This document shows, piece after piece, positions 1-11,406 of a stretch of DNA of 64,000 nt. This DNA is from Mesomycoplasma flocculare ATCC 27399. Lineage in GTDB: Bacteria; Bacillota_I; Bacilli_A; Mycoplasmatales; Metamycoplasmataceae. The stretch is from positions 372,001 to 436,000 of the forward strand of contig NZ_CP007585.1 in the NCBI RefSeq assembly GCF_000815065.1. Reading direction: 5' to 3'. The position numbers were made by a program, and so were the translations under genes. Within the stretch, counting starts at the first letter, position 1; each line of letters begins with the position of its first letter. The notes under the pieces were generated by a model. It had not been told where the DNA came from. It saw nothing but the letters and a program-made list of their open reading frames with translations, and did not search any database.

Positions 1-124
1 TTTTCTTGCAATTATTGGTCTAATTTTACTAGCGCAAGCGGTTGATTCAACAAATCAACACAAAAAAACCTGATTGCAAAAGTTATTAAAAATTGATGTT
101 GATCTAGTTAAGACCGAAGTTTAA
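1..124 (+). CDS. ulaA: PTS ascorbate permease IIC, C-terminal end (partial)
   Basis: The frame starting at base 2 is open to a TAA at 122-124 and gives about 40 residues. A hydrophobic end (FLAIIGLILLAQAV) is followed by a basic, soluble tail. The gene begins outside the window. Too little is visible to recognise the family on its own. The assignment as the membrane IIC subunit of the ascorbate phosphotransferase system is inferred from the IIB and IIA genes that follow on the same strand. UGA (98-100 region) is read as Trp. A terminator-like hairpin lies 37 bases after the stop, so the IIB and IIA genes may have their own promoter. Confidence 0.6.
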
Positions 125-160
125 AAACTATTAGGGATTATTAGATATTATTTTTTCTAC

Positions 161-200
161 AAAAAGTTTTGGCTTTTTTAAAACCAAAACTTTTTTATTT
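161..200 (+). terminator. Rho-independent terminator after ulaA
   Basis: Inverted repeat 161-172 / 184-195 (AAAAAGTTTTGG with CCAAAACTTTTT) followed by T residues. It lies directly after the ulaA stop. Confidence 0.65.
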
Positions 201-242
201 AAATTATTCTTTATAAATTTATTTAAATTATTCTTTATAAAA
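198..242. repeat. Two-copy tandem repeat of about 23 bp
   Basis: The unit ATTTAAATTATTCTTTATAA occurs twice in a row, just upstream of the ulaB promoter. It is AT-rich and non-coding. Confidence 0.75.
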
Positions 243-248
243 ATATGG

Positions 249-254
249 TATAAT
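249..254 (+). promoter_or_regulatory. -10 box for ulaB-ulaC
   Basis: A perfect TATAAT lies 77 bases before the ulaB ATG and downstream of the ulaA terminator. No convincing -35 box is visible, which is usual in mycoplasmas. Confidence 0.5.
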
Positions 255-330
255 TATTTTAAAAAGTTACTTTTATTATTTTATTCTGTTGTTCTATTTT
301 TTAAGTTGATTATTATTTTAAGGAGTTATT

Positions 331-621
331 ATGGCATTAAAAATTGTTGCAGCTTGCGGAAATGGTATGGGAACTTCAATGATAATTAAGTTGAAAGTAC
401 AAAAAATTGTTAAGGAATTAGGAATTGATGCCTCCGTTGAAGCGCTTTCAATGGGGCAATCAAAAGGACTAACTAATTCAGTTGATATTATTATTGCATC
501 AAAACATCTTGTTAGCGAATTTAGTCAAAAGCAAAAAGCAAAAATTGTTGGCGTTACTAATTTAATGGACGAAAATGAGATAAGAACTGTATTAAAACCG
601 GTTTTAGCGGAGCTAAGTTAG
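331..621 (+). CDS. ulaB: PTS ascorbate-specific IIB component
   Basis: A 96-residue soluble phosphocarrier. The N-terminal segment CGNGMGTS (Cys9) is the phospho-cysteine loop of the lactose/ascorbate-type IIB family. The protein takes phosphate from the IIA subunit and passes it to ascorbate during transport through the IIC permease, giving ascorbate-6-phosphate. Its length is normal for the family. AAGGAG stands 5 bases before the ATG. It is followed 25 bases later by the IIA gene on the same strand, so the two form one transcription unit. The matching catabolic genes ulaD, ulaE and ulaF are 48 kb away in this window. Confidence 0.88.
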   Translation: MALKIVAACGNGMGTSMIIKLKVQKIVKELGIDASVEALSMGQSKGLTNSVDIIIASKHLVSEFSQKQKAKIVGVTNLMDENEIRTVLKPVLAELS

Positions 622-646
622 TTTAAAAACCGGAGTTTTATTTAAA

Positions 647-1126
647 ATGACAATTAATTTACTTACAAGTTTAGTTAAAAACAACTCGATTTTGCTGAAT
701 CAAAAAGCTTCAACCTGACAAGAAGCTATCGAAATTTCTTGTAAACCATTAATCGCAAAAAAACTGATTAGCCAAACTTATGTTGATGCGATAATAACTT
801 CAACAACTGAAAACGGTCCTTATTATATTTTGGCCCCTTTTTTAGCAATGCCACATGCAGAAGCAGGAAAAGGCGTTTTCCAAGATTGTTTTTCACTAGT
901 TGTTTTTGATAAACCATTTTATTTTGAAGGTGATAGTCGTCCTGTGCAAATTCTTATAACTCTAGGAGCTACAAGTTCAGATATTCATACATCAATTGCA
1001 CTTCCGCAAATTGTTGCCGCATTTGAAAACACAGCTAATATTGAAAAAATCATTAAAGCAAAAAACAAGGAAGAAATTATTAGCTTACTTGAACAAGTTG
1101 ATTTTAGTAAATATTTGAAAAGTTAA
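647..1126 (+). CDS. ulaC: PTS ascorbate-specific IIA component
   Basis: A 159-residue protein of the mannitol/fructose-type IIA fold. The segment AMPHAEA places the phosphorylated histidine at about residue 70 and is followed by the usual glutamate. It accepts phosphate from HPr and hands it to the IIB subunit. ATG 647 gives the full family length and an in-frame UGA (716-718) is read as Trp. The gene lies 25 bases after ulaB and ends in front of a hairpin terminator. Confidence 0.88.
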
Positions 1127-1133
1127 TTTTTTT

Positions 1134-1166
1134 TAAAAACCTTCAATTTTAGAAGGTTTTTTTTAT
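1134..1166 (+). terminator. Rho-independent terminator after ulaC
   Basis: Stem AAAAACCTTC / GAAGGTTTTT (about 1135-1144 and 1152-1161) followed by an uninterrupted T run. Confidence 0.85.
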
Positions 1167-1196
1167 TAATTTAATTATTTTATATTTTTATTATGT

Positions 1197-1202
1197 TATA
1201 AT
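1197..1202 (+). promoter_or_regulatory. -10 box for the adhesin pair
   Basis: A perfect TATAAT stands 71 bases before the ATG at 1273, after the ulaC terminator. Confidence 0.5.
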
Positions 1203-1272
1203 TATTGTATTCGCACTTTCATTTTCACTTGTGCAATGATTTTAATTGAAGAAATTGGGGTAATTCAACTTT

Positions 1273-4186
1273 ATGGAAAAAAACAATTTTGACTTTAATA
1301 ACAGAATAAAAAAAAAAAAAAAAAACGCTAATTTTAACTAAAAAGAATATTTTTACACTTAGCATAACTTTTTTGCTTGCAACGGCAATAATTACAGTTC
1401 CACTTGTAAGTGTTGCAAATTTAGTAACAAAAAATCCACGACTTCAAGTTCAAAATCAGGCAAAATTAATTTCCGCTGTTAATTTAAAGGATCAATATCT
1501 AAGTGCTAATTCAAGTTATTTTGATATAAAAAAACAGCTTTTTAATAATGATAATAGCAAAAAAACTGGTGTTGATTTTAGCCAGTTTTTTGATTTTTAT
1601 CAAAAAACTGATCCGGAAATACCAATTAATTTTGCAACTGATTATGGCTGAGAACACTATAAAATCGAAATTCTTGATCTTATTCCGCTAGATCAGGAGC
1701 AATCTTTTGAAATTTATTACCGTTTATTACAAGAGCTAAAAGATGGAAAAACAGCAATTTCTGATCCTTATAAACAAAAAGTTGCATATAGCCATATTCC
1801 TGATTATTCGCTTAGCAATTTTGTAACTTTCGCTAGCCAAAAACTGGAAAAATTACGAGCTTATTCAAGTAAGGAATTTAATTTTTCAACCAAAAAAGGC
1901 CTGACAAAATTAATATCAGTTAATGATTTTGAGCAAGAAGTTAATTCAGCCAAAACTAGCATTGAAGCAAGAGCTGTTTTAGATAAATATTTCAATTTAG
2001 AGGAAGTTATTCGCGAAATTCTTGATAATGAGAATTTTTCCTATCTAAACGAAATCGGAACACGCATCGGCCGTTACCAGATTGAGTTAACAAAAGACCA
2101 AATTTTAAAAGATAACTACCTTGTAAAACAGGCGCAAAAAGGTTTTTATAAATTAACATTTTTTGCTACTTTATCAGCGAGTTTTGCTAAAGAAATTGGC
2201 GCTGATTTAAACAAAAGCGCCAAATTTCATTTTGGTGTAAATCTTGATTTTAATAACCTTTTCCTTGATAAGACAATCTTAGATAATATAAAAATAGAAG
2301 AATTTTCCGAAACCGATTATTTTACAAGCCCAAAACAAGCTGCAAATTTTTCAACGACAGTAAATGGCTGAGATTTTCTTAATTATTATAATAACCAAAT
2401 TTTTGCAACCGAAAAAGAAAGGCAAGATTTTTTGCTCTTACTTATTGGAAAAATTGTCAAAACACCAATTTTGGATAAGATAAAATTTAGCAATGAATTA
2501 GCAGGTCTAGATTATCCACAACTTTTGAAATATTTAAAATTGGAACTTAAATTAGATACAAATGCAACAAAATTGGCTGTTGTTAATAACAAAATTGTTG
2601 CAAAAATTTTTGGTAAAATTCTGCTTCGAAATTTAAAAAATGAAGTTATTGCGGAAAAAAGTTTTTCGCAAATTATCGAAAATTTAGAATTATTAGCCCA
2701 AAACGACCCTGAATTTGCAAGCAAAATGAAAAAAACTGTATTTTACTTTGAGCCAAGAGCTGAAGAATGAATTTCTGCTTCAAATCATAAAGGAGTTTCA
2801 AAAGAAGAAATTATTCGCCTTTTAGAGTTAAATAAATTCGAAAGACTAAAAAAAGTTCTTGAAAATCCCCGCTATTATGGTTACCGATTTGATGAAAATC
2901 GTCTGAAATTACTAGTTGATGATTATAAATTACCTAGTGCTCAAGAGTTTGCAAAAACAACAACAATTCCTGGGAAAATATCTGAAGGAATTGTTAATTT
3001 TTTCAATTCAACACTGGAAAATAGCGAACAAATCAACAGGTTTTTAGCTTTGCTTGCAAAAAAAGATATTAATTTTGTCGCTAAATTTTGGTACGATTTT
3101 TTAGCCGGTTTAAAACTAATTGATGCAAAGACAAAGTGACCAAGCGATTTAAATTCAAATAATTTTTTCAAAAAATTAGCTGAAATTAAACTCATTGCCC
3201 CAACAAAATCAGATGGTAAAAACCAGCAAAATCTAGAAAATAACCCAGATTTTTGACTTTTTTCTTTTAATAACGATTATTTAATTTCAAATGAATATTT
3301 AAAAAACAGTTTTTATTTACATTCAATCAATAAAAATGTATTAGAATTAATGAAAACTAATACTGAATTAGGCGCAAAATATTTTGTTGAACAAATAAGG
3401 CAGCATGCTAGCCAAATTAAACCAAAAGATTTTCTCACAGAAAAACAAAAAAATAAAATTCAAGATCTTACTAGTTTTTTGCTTGCTTTTTATTCGTTAG
3501 TTTATGCAAAAGATCAAGGGCTTTTTACCGAAACATTAGGGGAGAATTTTGGCTATAAAATTCAGTTTAAACTCGATCCTGTGCTTGCAAATGTTTCAAC
3601 CACTGACCAAAATGAGCAGGTGCTTAAAATAAAATACTGGTATAATATCGGGCCTATTGATCAAAATGGAAACTTAATTTCGATAGTAAACAAAACAAAA
3701 CAGCAAACTTTAAATCTAAAAGTTAATAAAAATAATAAACTCTTAAGTGAAAATGAGGAAAAATTAGATGAAATTGTAGCAGCTTTTCCTACTTCCGACC
3801 AATTTGTTTTCCTGACTAAAAAAGATTATCAAGATTTTCTGAAAAAATTGCAAGCCACACTTGCAAAAGAACCCGATAACAAACCAGTTAAAGTTGATAA
3901 AGAAATTATGAACTTACCATTTAGTCGTTTTTTTGCGCTTAATTACGAAAATTATGGTTTTTATGCACTAAAAACAGCCAAAACTACTGACCAATCAGGT
4001 AGCAGCGGGGGGAAAAATGACCAAATTCTCGGGGTAATCGAGAATTCACCAGCTGAACTTGGAAATCAGAGTCGATATAATTTATTTTTATATGTATATA
4101 ACAAAAAACATCCAGAAATTCGTTCAACAATGCCGATTAAAGTTATTATAATCGAAAGTTCAGAGTCGCTTTTTGCTTCAAATTAG
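1273..4186 (+). CDS. P97-like cilium adhesin paralog, out of frame at an A18 tract
   Basis: A large surface protein with an N-terminal hydrophobic anchor (about residues 28-48 of the repaired protein) and a long hydrophilic ectodomain. It is followed 25 bases later by a P102-like gene, the classic P97/P102 tandem of M. hyopneumoniae-group species. These proteins are exported, cut by proteases, and bind cilia and glycosaminoglycans. The ATG at 1273 reads 13 codons and then enters an A18 run (1308-1325), after which it stops at 1339. The long frame (open from 1310, true stop TAG 4184-4186) has no ATG near its beginning. Removing one A or adding two joins them and gives about 970 residues with a basic start and an anchor. 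As written, the gene is off, or the run was miscounted. A family-type cleavage motif, S-Q-F-F-D, lies at 1580-1594. In-frame UGA codons are read as Trp. Confidence 0.8.
1308..1325 (+). repeat. A18 homopolymer inside the adhesin start
   Basis: Eighteen A residues encode a lysine run between the ATG and the membrane anchor of the P97-like gene. With 18 the frames do not join; with 17 or 20 they do. Confidence 0.9.
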
Positions 4187-4211
4187 AAAAAACTTCCAAA
4201 AAGGTGTGAAA

Positions 4212-7007
4212 ATGAAAAAAATAAAATTAAATCATATAATCTTCTCGGTTATTGGAATTAGTGCAATTATCAGTCTTGCAGCAACAATTCCTTATGTTCT
4301 TTCTGTACAAGCCGAAAATTACAATTTAGGACTGAAAAACTTTGAAAAAGATTTAAAAAAGGCAAAGAATTTGTCAGGACTAAGCAATTTTAACCGTGAG
4401 GAATTCGAAAAATTAGTCACTAATTTAAAGGTAAAACCACAGGTTGCTAAAAAATTAAACGCTCGTGATGCCTTAAATTTACATTATGATAAAACTTATA
4501 ACTTTGACCTAAATCATGCACTAGATTTTGGCATCTTACATCAAAAATACCCTGATTTATTATTTAAATTGGTTCTTCCGGAGGATAAATCTAAGGTTTT
4601 AATAAGGCAAAATGTAATTAAGAATCTTGGGCTTAACGTTTCTAATTTGAATAAAACAATTAATTATACCGTAAAATTAGATTTAGATTTTTCAAAGCAA
4701 GAAAAATCTTATAAATTTTCGCCAGAAAATTTCACTGCGACAATTAGCCTTGCAAATTTAGATTTTTTAAAAGAAAAAACCGCAACTGAAATCGCAATCG
4801 CTTTTTATAATTCTTTTTATAAAAATCTAACTAAAGTTCAAAGTTCTACAAATGCTTTATATCAAACTTTTGTTGACTATGGTGGGGTTTCTTTTAGTCT
4901 AAATTCCGAGCCAGTTTTTAACCTTCCTCCAAATTTTGAAATAAAACCTGAATTATTAGGACAAAAATTAGTTTTTAGCCAAATAAATGACGCCAGAAAT
5001 GAAATAATTTTAAATTTGATTTTATATGATAAAACAAATCAAAAGGAACAGAGTTTTTCTTTAAAATTTGTAGACTTGCCAAACACAAATCAGCACTATG
5101 CCAAAAAGTTTTTAGAAATTTTTCAAAAAAACTACGAACTTAATAGCAAAATTTCAAAATATTTAGCTAAAAATAATGAAAATCTTGCTAGTTTATTCTC
5201 AAATAAGGCAAATTCAGGTCTTAATTTGTCCCAATTTAGTGACTGATTTAAGGAAAAAAGTCAGAACAGCAATAATTTTACAACTGAGATTAGCAAAATA
5301 ATCCCAAATTTTGAGCCTAAAAAAGTTATTTTTGCTCTAGGCGGTGTTGAGAATACAAACGAAAACTCCAATTTGCTTACTATTAATTTAAAAATCGATG
5401 GCAAGCTTCAAAAATTCGAACAAATTCCTGCGGGGCTAAATTTAGGGCAGGATAACCAGTATGTTTATAATTTTATGTTTAAATTTGATGCTACTAAAGC
5501 AATTTATTCAGGATATTTCCGTAATGCTCTTGAAAATTTTGACGCAAATACAGCAGAAAACCTTGATAATTTAAATTTCAAAATTAAAAATGGTTTACCT
5601 GTTACAATTTTTGCTTCAACTATTGATGATAAAATACGACATATTTTAAATAAACCTCTAGAACTAAAAAATATTACAAAACAAGTTGCGCCGCTTTTAG
5701 AATTTCTAAATTTCTCTGCAAGCAAAACAGAAAATTTAACACCAAAACCTATCAAGGTTTCTACAACTTTATTCGAGCAAGCAAAAAATGCGCAATCCCC
5801 TAGCACAACAAGTGTTTTAAAAACGGAAAAATCACAAAATGCCGGTGATTATTTAAAAAACCTTTTTGCGAATTTAGAAAAAACAAAATTCCCAGCAAAT
5901 ACTGTATTATATCTATCAACATTTTACAAAGATAAATACACTTTAAAATTAGAACTAAAAACTAACGGGATAACAAAGGAAACTTTAGAAATTCCAATTG
6001 ATAATGTCGCAGAAAACAATCTAGCTTATGAAACGCTTGCAGAAAAGGCAAAAATGCACCTATTCCTGGATTGAAAAACAAATATTATCACAAAAACTGA
6101 GCTTGCAAAAAACGGAAAACCCGTACTTGAATCAATTAGCGCACTTAACAATCCTAACTTTAAATTTAAGGTAAATCCCGAACCTTCGGAAAAATCGGGT
6201 CAAAAAGTTTATTTTGATAGTGAAGAAAAAGGAATTTATCTTGCAGAAGGTGGAATTTCGCTTGAAAAAACTAATGCAAATAATAATCAACCAGCCATAA
6301 GTCTTAAATTAGAAAAAGGTAGAACACTGTTTTATGCATTTAAACCAACTAATTTATCGCGAAAACCGCTTTTGCAATATTTTCTATTGCAAGCCGATAA
6401 GGCTGGTAATAAATTCGCCTTAATAATTGAACCTGAATTATTTTTAACCGGCTTTAACAAAATTGGCGTGGATTTTAAGAAAAAGCAAAACGGAAACGGA
6501 CAAAGTACTAACCTTGTCTTAAGTTGAAAAGCCGATGTGGGAATTAAAAAAACATTTAATGGTAGCTACCAAACAGGGTTTCTTTTTGACAACAAATGAG
6601 AAAACTTATGAGTAAAACCTAAAAACCCCGTCGATAAATCTCATGATTTTCTTAACAACCCTGAAGCAACGATAATTCTGGCCGCAAGTGTTAGTGAAGA
6701 ATCAGATAAAAAACAGTATCTTAATTTAAAATTTTTCTCAAGTGAATATGAAAACGGTTTAAAACCTAAATTCCAATGGCGCAAAGAAATCGAATCCTCA
6801 ACTTCCTGAGATTTAGCGGAAAATCTTATTTTAGGGACAACAAAATCACAAAATCAAGAATCTATCGATAAAGAAAAAAATGATGTAAACCGCAAGCCAG
6901 TCGGGATTACCTTCAAAGGTTTTGCCTTATTTGATCGTCCCGAATCAGACGCTGAATATAACAAAATTTTCGAAAGTTTTCGCAAAGAGTATATAGGAAA
7001 AAATTAA
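4212..7007 (+). CDS. P102-like adhesin paralog
   Basis: A 931-residue exported protein. Residues about 7-30 form a single hydrophobic anchor (IIFSVIGISAIISLAATI). The rest is hydrophilic and rich in Lys, Asn and Leu, like the P102 family of the M. hyopneumoniae group. ATG 4212 was chosen over an upstream TTG because AAAGGTG stands 8 bases before it and the membrane segment starts at once. It follows the P97-like gene by 25 bases and is probably co-transcribed. Residues 340-344 read S-Q-F-S-D, which fits the S/T-x-F-x-D/E cleavage motif known for this family. The adhesin role is inferred from family and position. All UGA codons in frame are read as Trp, and no homopolymer breaks this gene. Confidence 0.82.
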
Positions 7008-7033
7008 ATTATTTAATAAAAGTTAATTTATGT

Positions 7034-7075
7034 ATTAAAAAAAGTTAGCGATATTTATGCTAACTTTTTTTAATA
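7034..7075. terminator. Bidirectional terminator between convergent operons
   Basis: Long stem ATTAAAAAAAGTTAGC / GCTAACTTTTTTTAAT (7034-7049 and 7059-7074). It has A on one side and T on the other, so it can end the adhesin transcript and the minus-strand ABC operon. Confidence 0.85.
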
Positions 7076-7107
7076 CCCGTTTAAATAGCTGAAAAAATAT
7101 TAAATTT

Positions 7108-7275
7108 TTACAAAAACCCATCTAAAAATGCTTGCTGAAAAAAATGAATTATTGCCCAAACAATTAGCCCAGTAAAACCAAATCCGATAATTATACAGAT
7201 TCAAACAAAGCCTGATTGGAAACCAAGCCCGATTTTTTGCCGGTTTTTTTTAAAATATGCCTTAATTTTAATCAT
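7108..7275 (-). CDS. Small single-span membrane protein at the end of the ABC operon
   Basis: 55 residues: a basic N-terminus (MIKIKAYFKKNRQK), then one strongly hydrophobic segment (about residues 25-48, reading one UGA as Trp) and a short tail. It starts 3 bases after the stop of the second permease, so it is surely translated with it. I do not recognise a family. It could be an accessory subunit of the transporter or a small anchor protein. Confidence 0.6.
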
Positions 7276-7278
7276 TTT

Positions 7279-8244
7279 CTAACCTTTTACTGTTGTGCCT
7301 TGGCGCGATACGGCACTCATAATGCGACGGCGAAAACCAAAATAGAGAATAAACATCGGCAGAATTGCCAAAATTGCACCAGCCATTTTTATATTCTTAT
7401 AAATACCACCAGGTATTTGGTCGGTTTCATCGGCAACACCAACTCTTTCAAGTATTCAAATATTTAATGTTTTTATATTAGCAGAATTTGACTGTAAAAC
7501 AACAAGCGGCCAAGATGTTGCATTTCAAGTTGCAAGCGCTGTGAGAATACCAACAGTTCAAATTGTTGGACTAACCATTGGAATTGCAATGCGGAAGAAA
7601 TATTTAATTCCAGAACAGCCATCAACCATTGAAGCTTCTTTAATCCGGTCAGGAATTTCCTCAAAAGCATTGCGAAACATAAATCCAGAAAAAACCGAAG
7701 CAACAAAAGGTGCTGTAAGCGCAATAATTGACTGCAAACCGTCGTTTCATCCTAACATAACTGTGATTCGGTATTGGCCAATTAAAAGCGCAGTTTCAGG
7801 TAATACTAAAATTGATAGGAAAATAATTCAAGAAATCCGTTTAAATCTTCACTTTCTAAGTGAAAAAGCATAACCAAAAGTCATGGAAAAAAAGATTTTC
7901 CCAACAACTGAAATGCCCGCAACTAAAGCGGTAACACCAACTGCGCTAATATATCCAGCCTCAGCAGCCTTGCGAAAATTATCTCAGGTAAAATATTTGG
8001 GCCAAAAAACCGGAACCCGCGAGTCGATTATTTGTTCTTCAGGAGCAAAAGCATAGACAATCATAAAATAAAAAGGGAAAATAATAAAAATCCCAAAAAC
8101 AAATAGTACTATAAATTTAAGGATAAAATTCAAAATTAGACTTGTTAGATTGCGATTACGAACTTGCGAGTTAATTGATTCAACCGCTCTTTCAGTTTTC
8201 CGATCACTAATGAATTTGTGAATTTTTAATTTTATAATAAACAT
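7279..8244 (-). CDS. ABC transporter permease, MalG/UgpE type
   Basis: A 321-residue inner membrane subunit of a carbohydrate-type (CUT1) ABC importer. Several hydrophobic segments are seen, with the cytoplasmic EAA loop near residue 205 (EASMVDGCSGIKYFFRIAIP) that contacts the ATPase. I chose ATG 8244 because GGAGA lies just upstream. This start overlaps the first permease gene by 38 bases. Many UGA codons read as Trp break the frame if the standard code is used. It pairs with the MalF-like permease to form the channel. The substrate cannot be read from the sequence. Confidence 0.85.
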
Positions 8245-9217
8245 TTTTCTCCGAAATTTTATCAGCAATTAAAATAATTGTTGCTAAAAACTTTTTAACA
8301 AGAATAGATAAGGCAATACCGAATACAAAAAGATAAATTGTAACAGCGCCTGATTGGGCAAAATTTGGCGTCCCGCGCACATTTTTATAAATATAAACTA
8401 AAAAAGTTGCGCCCCCATTATTTATTGCTTCAGATTCGTTTAAAAAAATTCCGATTGGAAAAACTTTAATCCCACCGATAATTCCAATTGTAATTAAAAA
8501 GTTAATTGTTTTTGAAACAGAAGGGAGGGTAATTTTGAAAAATTGCCTTACTGACGAGGCGCCATCGATTGCCGCAGCTTTATAAAGTGTTGGATTTACC
8601 GATAACATCGCGGTAGTCAAAATTAGTACTTCAAAAGCAATGCTTCTTCAAATTCCTGAAATTAGTACAACAAAAAGCGCATCAAGCGAAGAAGAATTTC
8701 CGGAATTTAGCCACCTTTTTGATATCCCAAAAAGTTTGTTAATAAAACCAGTTTCACTATCAAAAATATAAGCAAATGAAACCGAAACTGCAATCGCGGA
8801 TGTAACATATGGCAGAAAAAAAACTGTCTGTCAAAATCCGCGGGCATACTTACGATGCAAAGAGGCAATCGCGGATGCAATAATTAAACTAATTATTAAT
8901 CCAAGCGGAAGAGCCGCAATTGAATAGATTACCGAATTTCTAATGGCAATATGAAAGTTCGTATCAATTGTGATTAGATCAATAAAATTATCAAAACCAA
9001 ACCGAGTATTTCCGGCAACATTGTGATTGATTTCAACACTTAAAGATTTTGAAATTGAGTATAAAAAGGGCAGAAAAACAAAAAGAAAAATTACTAAAAT
9101 TGATGGTAAAAGTGCTAAAAAAGGCTTTCAAAATGGTTGCTGTTGGTCAAGAATTCCTAATTCAAGCCTAGTTTTTCTAATTCGCCGGCGATAGAAAAAT
9201 TCACTTATTAAATTCAT
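8207..9217 (-). CDS. ABC transporter permease, MalF/UgpA type
   Basis: A 336-residue permease subunit of the same importer. The cytoplasmic N-terminus is followed by a membrane segment near residue 35 and several more. The EAA loop reads KAAAIDGASSVRQFFKITLP in the C-terminal half. The ATG overlaps the stop of the ATPase gene by one base (TAATG), so translation is coupled. The 3' end overlaps the second permease. Confidence 0.87.
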
Positions 9218-11406
9218 TAGATTCGCTCCCTTGTTTCATAGTCAAAAAGATGTAACTTGCCAGCTTTAAAACTAAATTGTACTAATTCACCAATTTCATA
9301 GCTAGATTTTTTTTTGAACATTATCGAAACAAGCCCAAGATTGTTAACTTCAACTTTTCCAAGAATATCTTTTCCAAGATTTTCGACTGTAGTAATCTTC
9401 CCTTGAAAATTTCCATTTTCATTTTCCAGCAAATCTTCTGCACGAATTCCTGCTCTAATTTTTTCTTGAGAATAATCTGTTAAATTTTCATAAATAATTT
9501 GATTATCAACAACAACACGTTTATTTTCTTTATCATAAAAAGCATCAAAAATGTTCATTTCCGGAACACCCAAAAAAGATGCAACAAATTCATTTTTCGG
9601 TTTATGGTATAATTCAGTTGGTGTTCCGATTTGTTGAACATAACCTGTTGACATACAAATAATTCTATCAGAAATTGACATTGCCTCTTCTTGATCGTGA
9701 GTAACAAAAACTGTTGTAATACCGATTTCTGTCTGGATTTTTCGAATTCATTGCCGAGTTTGGACTCGCAATTTTGCATCTAAATTCGAAAGTGGCTCAT
9801 CCATTAACAAAATATCAGGATGACGCACGATTCCGCGCGCAATTGCGACTCTTTGTTGTTGTCCTCCTGATAATTTTGTCGGTTTTTTTGCTAAATTTTT
9901 TGTAATTTCGACCTTTTCAGCCGTTCGGAGTACGGCGCGATTTATTGCTTCTTTTATTGAAATATTATCATTTTGGTATCTTTGATATTCTTCAAGGTCA
10001 GCTTCGGATAATTTTTCTTTACTTAGCGAAAATTTGGTAATTAAATTTTTTTCAAAGTCTAAAAACTGTTTCAAAGTCGCACTTTTATAGGAACTGATTT
10101 TTGATTTTAGCGATTTTAATAACATGAGATTTGGCGAATTTTTTGAGTTGGTTTCTAAAAATTTCTTTTTGTTTTGTAAATAACTTTGTTCTAAATTTTC
10201 TAGGCTTTGCGAATTTTTTATTGAAAGTTTTTCATTTTCAATTTCGTTTTTAAACCATAGCTCCTTATCTACTTTTTGTTGATTAAAAGCTGCTAATTGC
10301 TCTTGATAGTCTAAATTTAGTGATTCTTCATCATTTAATGTTGTTTTTGCCCTAAAATTTTTATACCCTTTTTGAATTTGGCTTAATTCTAATTTTGCAT
10401 TTTTCCTAAACTGTTTATACAGATTTTCCAAATTTGTAAGTTTTTTGTATACTTGCGCTTTTTGCTCTAAAAAGTTTTTCCGGGCTTTTACTAATTCAGG
10501 TGCGAATTTTATTGCATATTTTTCTTCTCGGATCAGTTTTTTATAGAGTTTTTTATCTTGTTTGGCATTAGTTTTAATTTTTCTAACTTTTAGTTTGTAG
10601 GCTCTACGAAAGGAAATTGCCTGTTGAATTGGACATTTTGTACTTGATTTTCCCTGGAAAATTTTTTTTCAAATAGACCAGAAAATTGAAGCAGATTTCC
10701 CTAATTTAAGAAATTCAATTGTAAGGTGTTTAATTTCTGCTTGTTTGTGGATTTCGATTAAAGAATAATCTGATTTTAATTGGTTAAGTTTTAAATAAGT
10801 TTGTGTTTTTAATTCGTTATAATCATGTTCTAATTGGCGATAGACATCAAAATAGTCAAATAAAAGTGATTTGTACTTTGCCAAATCTTCAATTGAAGCG
10901 CCGTTTTTTGCAAGCACAATTGAATTAGCGCTAACGCGAGCGAGCATAGATTTTTCATATGCCCGTTGTTTTCAACGATGGTCATTATGAAGCGAAAAAG
11001 CGATATTTCCAAAAACATTTAAATGCGGGTAAAGAGCATAATTTTGAAAAACAAGACCGATTTTTCGTTGTTGTGGTGATTTTCTTGTAACATCTTCGCC
11101 ATTGAAAATAATTTGACCCGAAGTGGGGTTTAATAATCCTGCAATTGCATTTAAAATTGTTGTCTTTCCTGAACCAGAAGGCCCTAAAAGTGTTACAAGT
11201 TCGCCTTTAAAAATTTTTAAATTGGCCTTATCAACTGCAAGAGTTTCGCCAAAATCAATCGTTAAATCCTTAATTTCAATTGCGGGAATTAAGGATTTTG
11301 ATTTATAACGATTTTCAAAAGCCTGCCGAATTTTTTTAATCTCTGATTCAAAACTCAGATTTTGTAATTGGTTATTTTCGAACGTTTTTTTCATTTCTAA
11401 TTTCAT
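9217..11406 (-). CDS. ABC ATPase, MalK/UgpC type, with a ~340-residue coiled-coil insertion
   Basis: A 729-residue ATPase that drives the CUT1-type importer. Walker A GPSGSGKT is at residues 75-82, the Q-loop glutamine near 121, signature LSGGQ near 512, Walker B LLMDEP near 533, then the H-loop (VTHDQEEAM) and a C-terminal regulatory domain. In ordinary MalK proteins the Q-loop and signature are about 50 residues apart. Here they are separated by about 390. The extra segment (about 145-490) is Lys/Glu/Gln-rich and looks helical. Mycoplasma UgpC-like ATPases are known to carry insertions at this place. This one has no stop other than UGA(Trp). ATG 11406 has AAGGAAG 8 bases upstream, and it overlaps the nuclease gene by 35 bases. 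Confidence 0.88.

Noticed and set aside
2512-3195. Minus-strand open frames inside the P97-like gene (2512-2724, 2941-3195)
   Set aside because: They are shadows of the long coding frame on the plus strand and have no RBS or sensible composition.
7216-7873. Plus-strand frames of 83 and 110 codons across the permease gene (7216-7467, 7541-7873)
   Set aside because: They lie opposite an intact, well-recognised permease whose frame continues through UGA(Trp).
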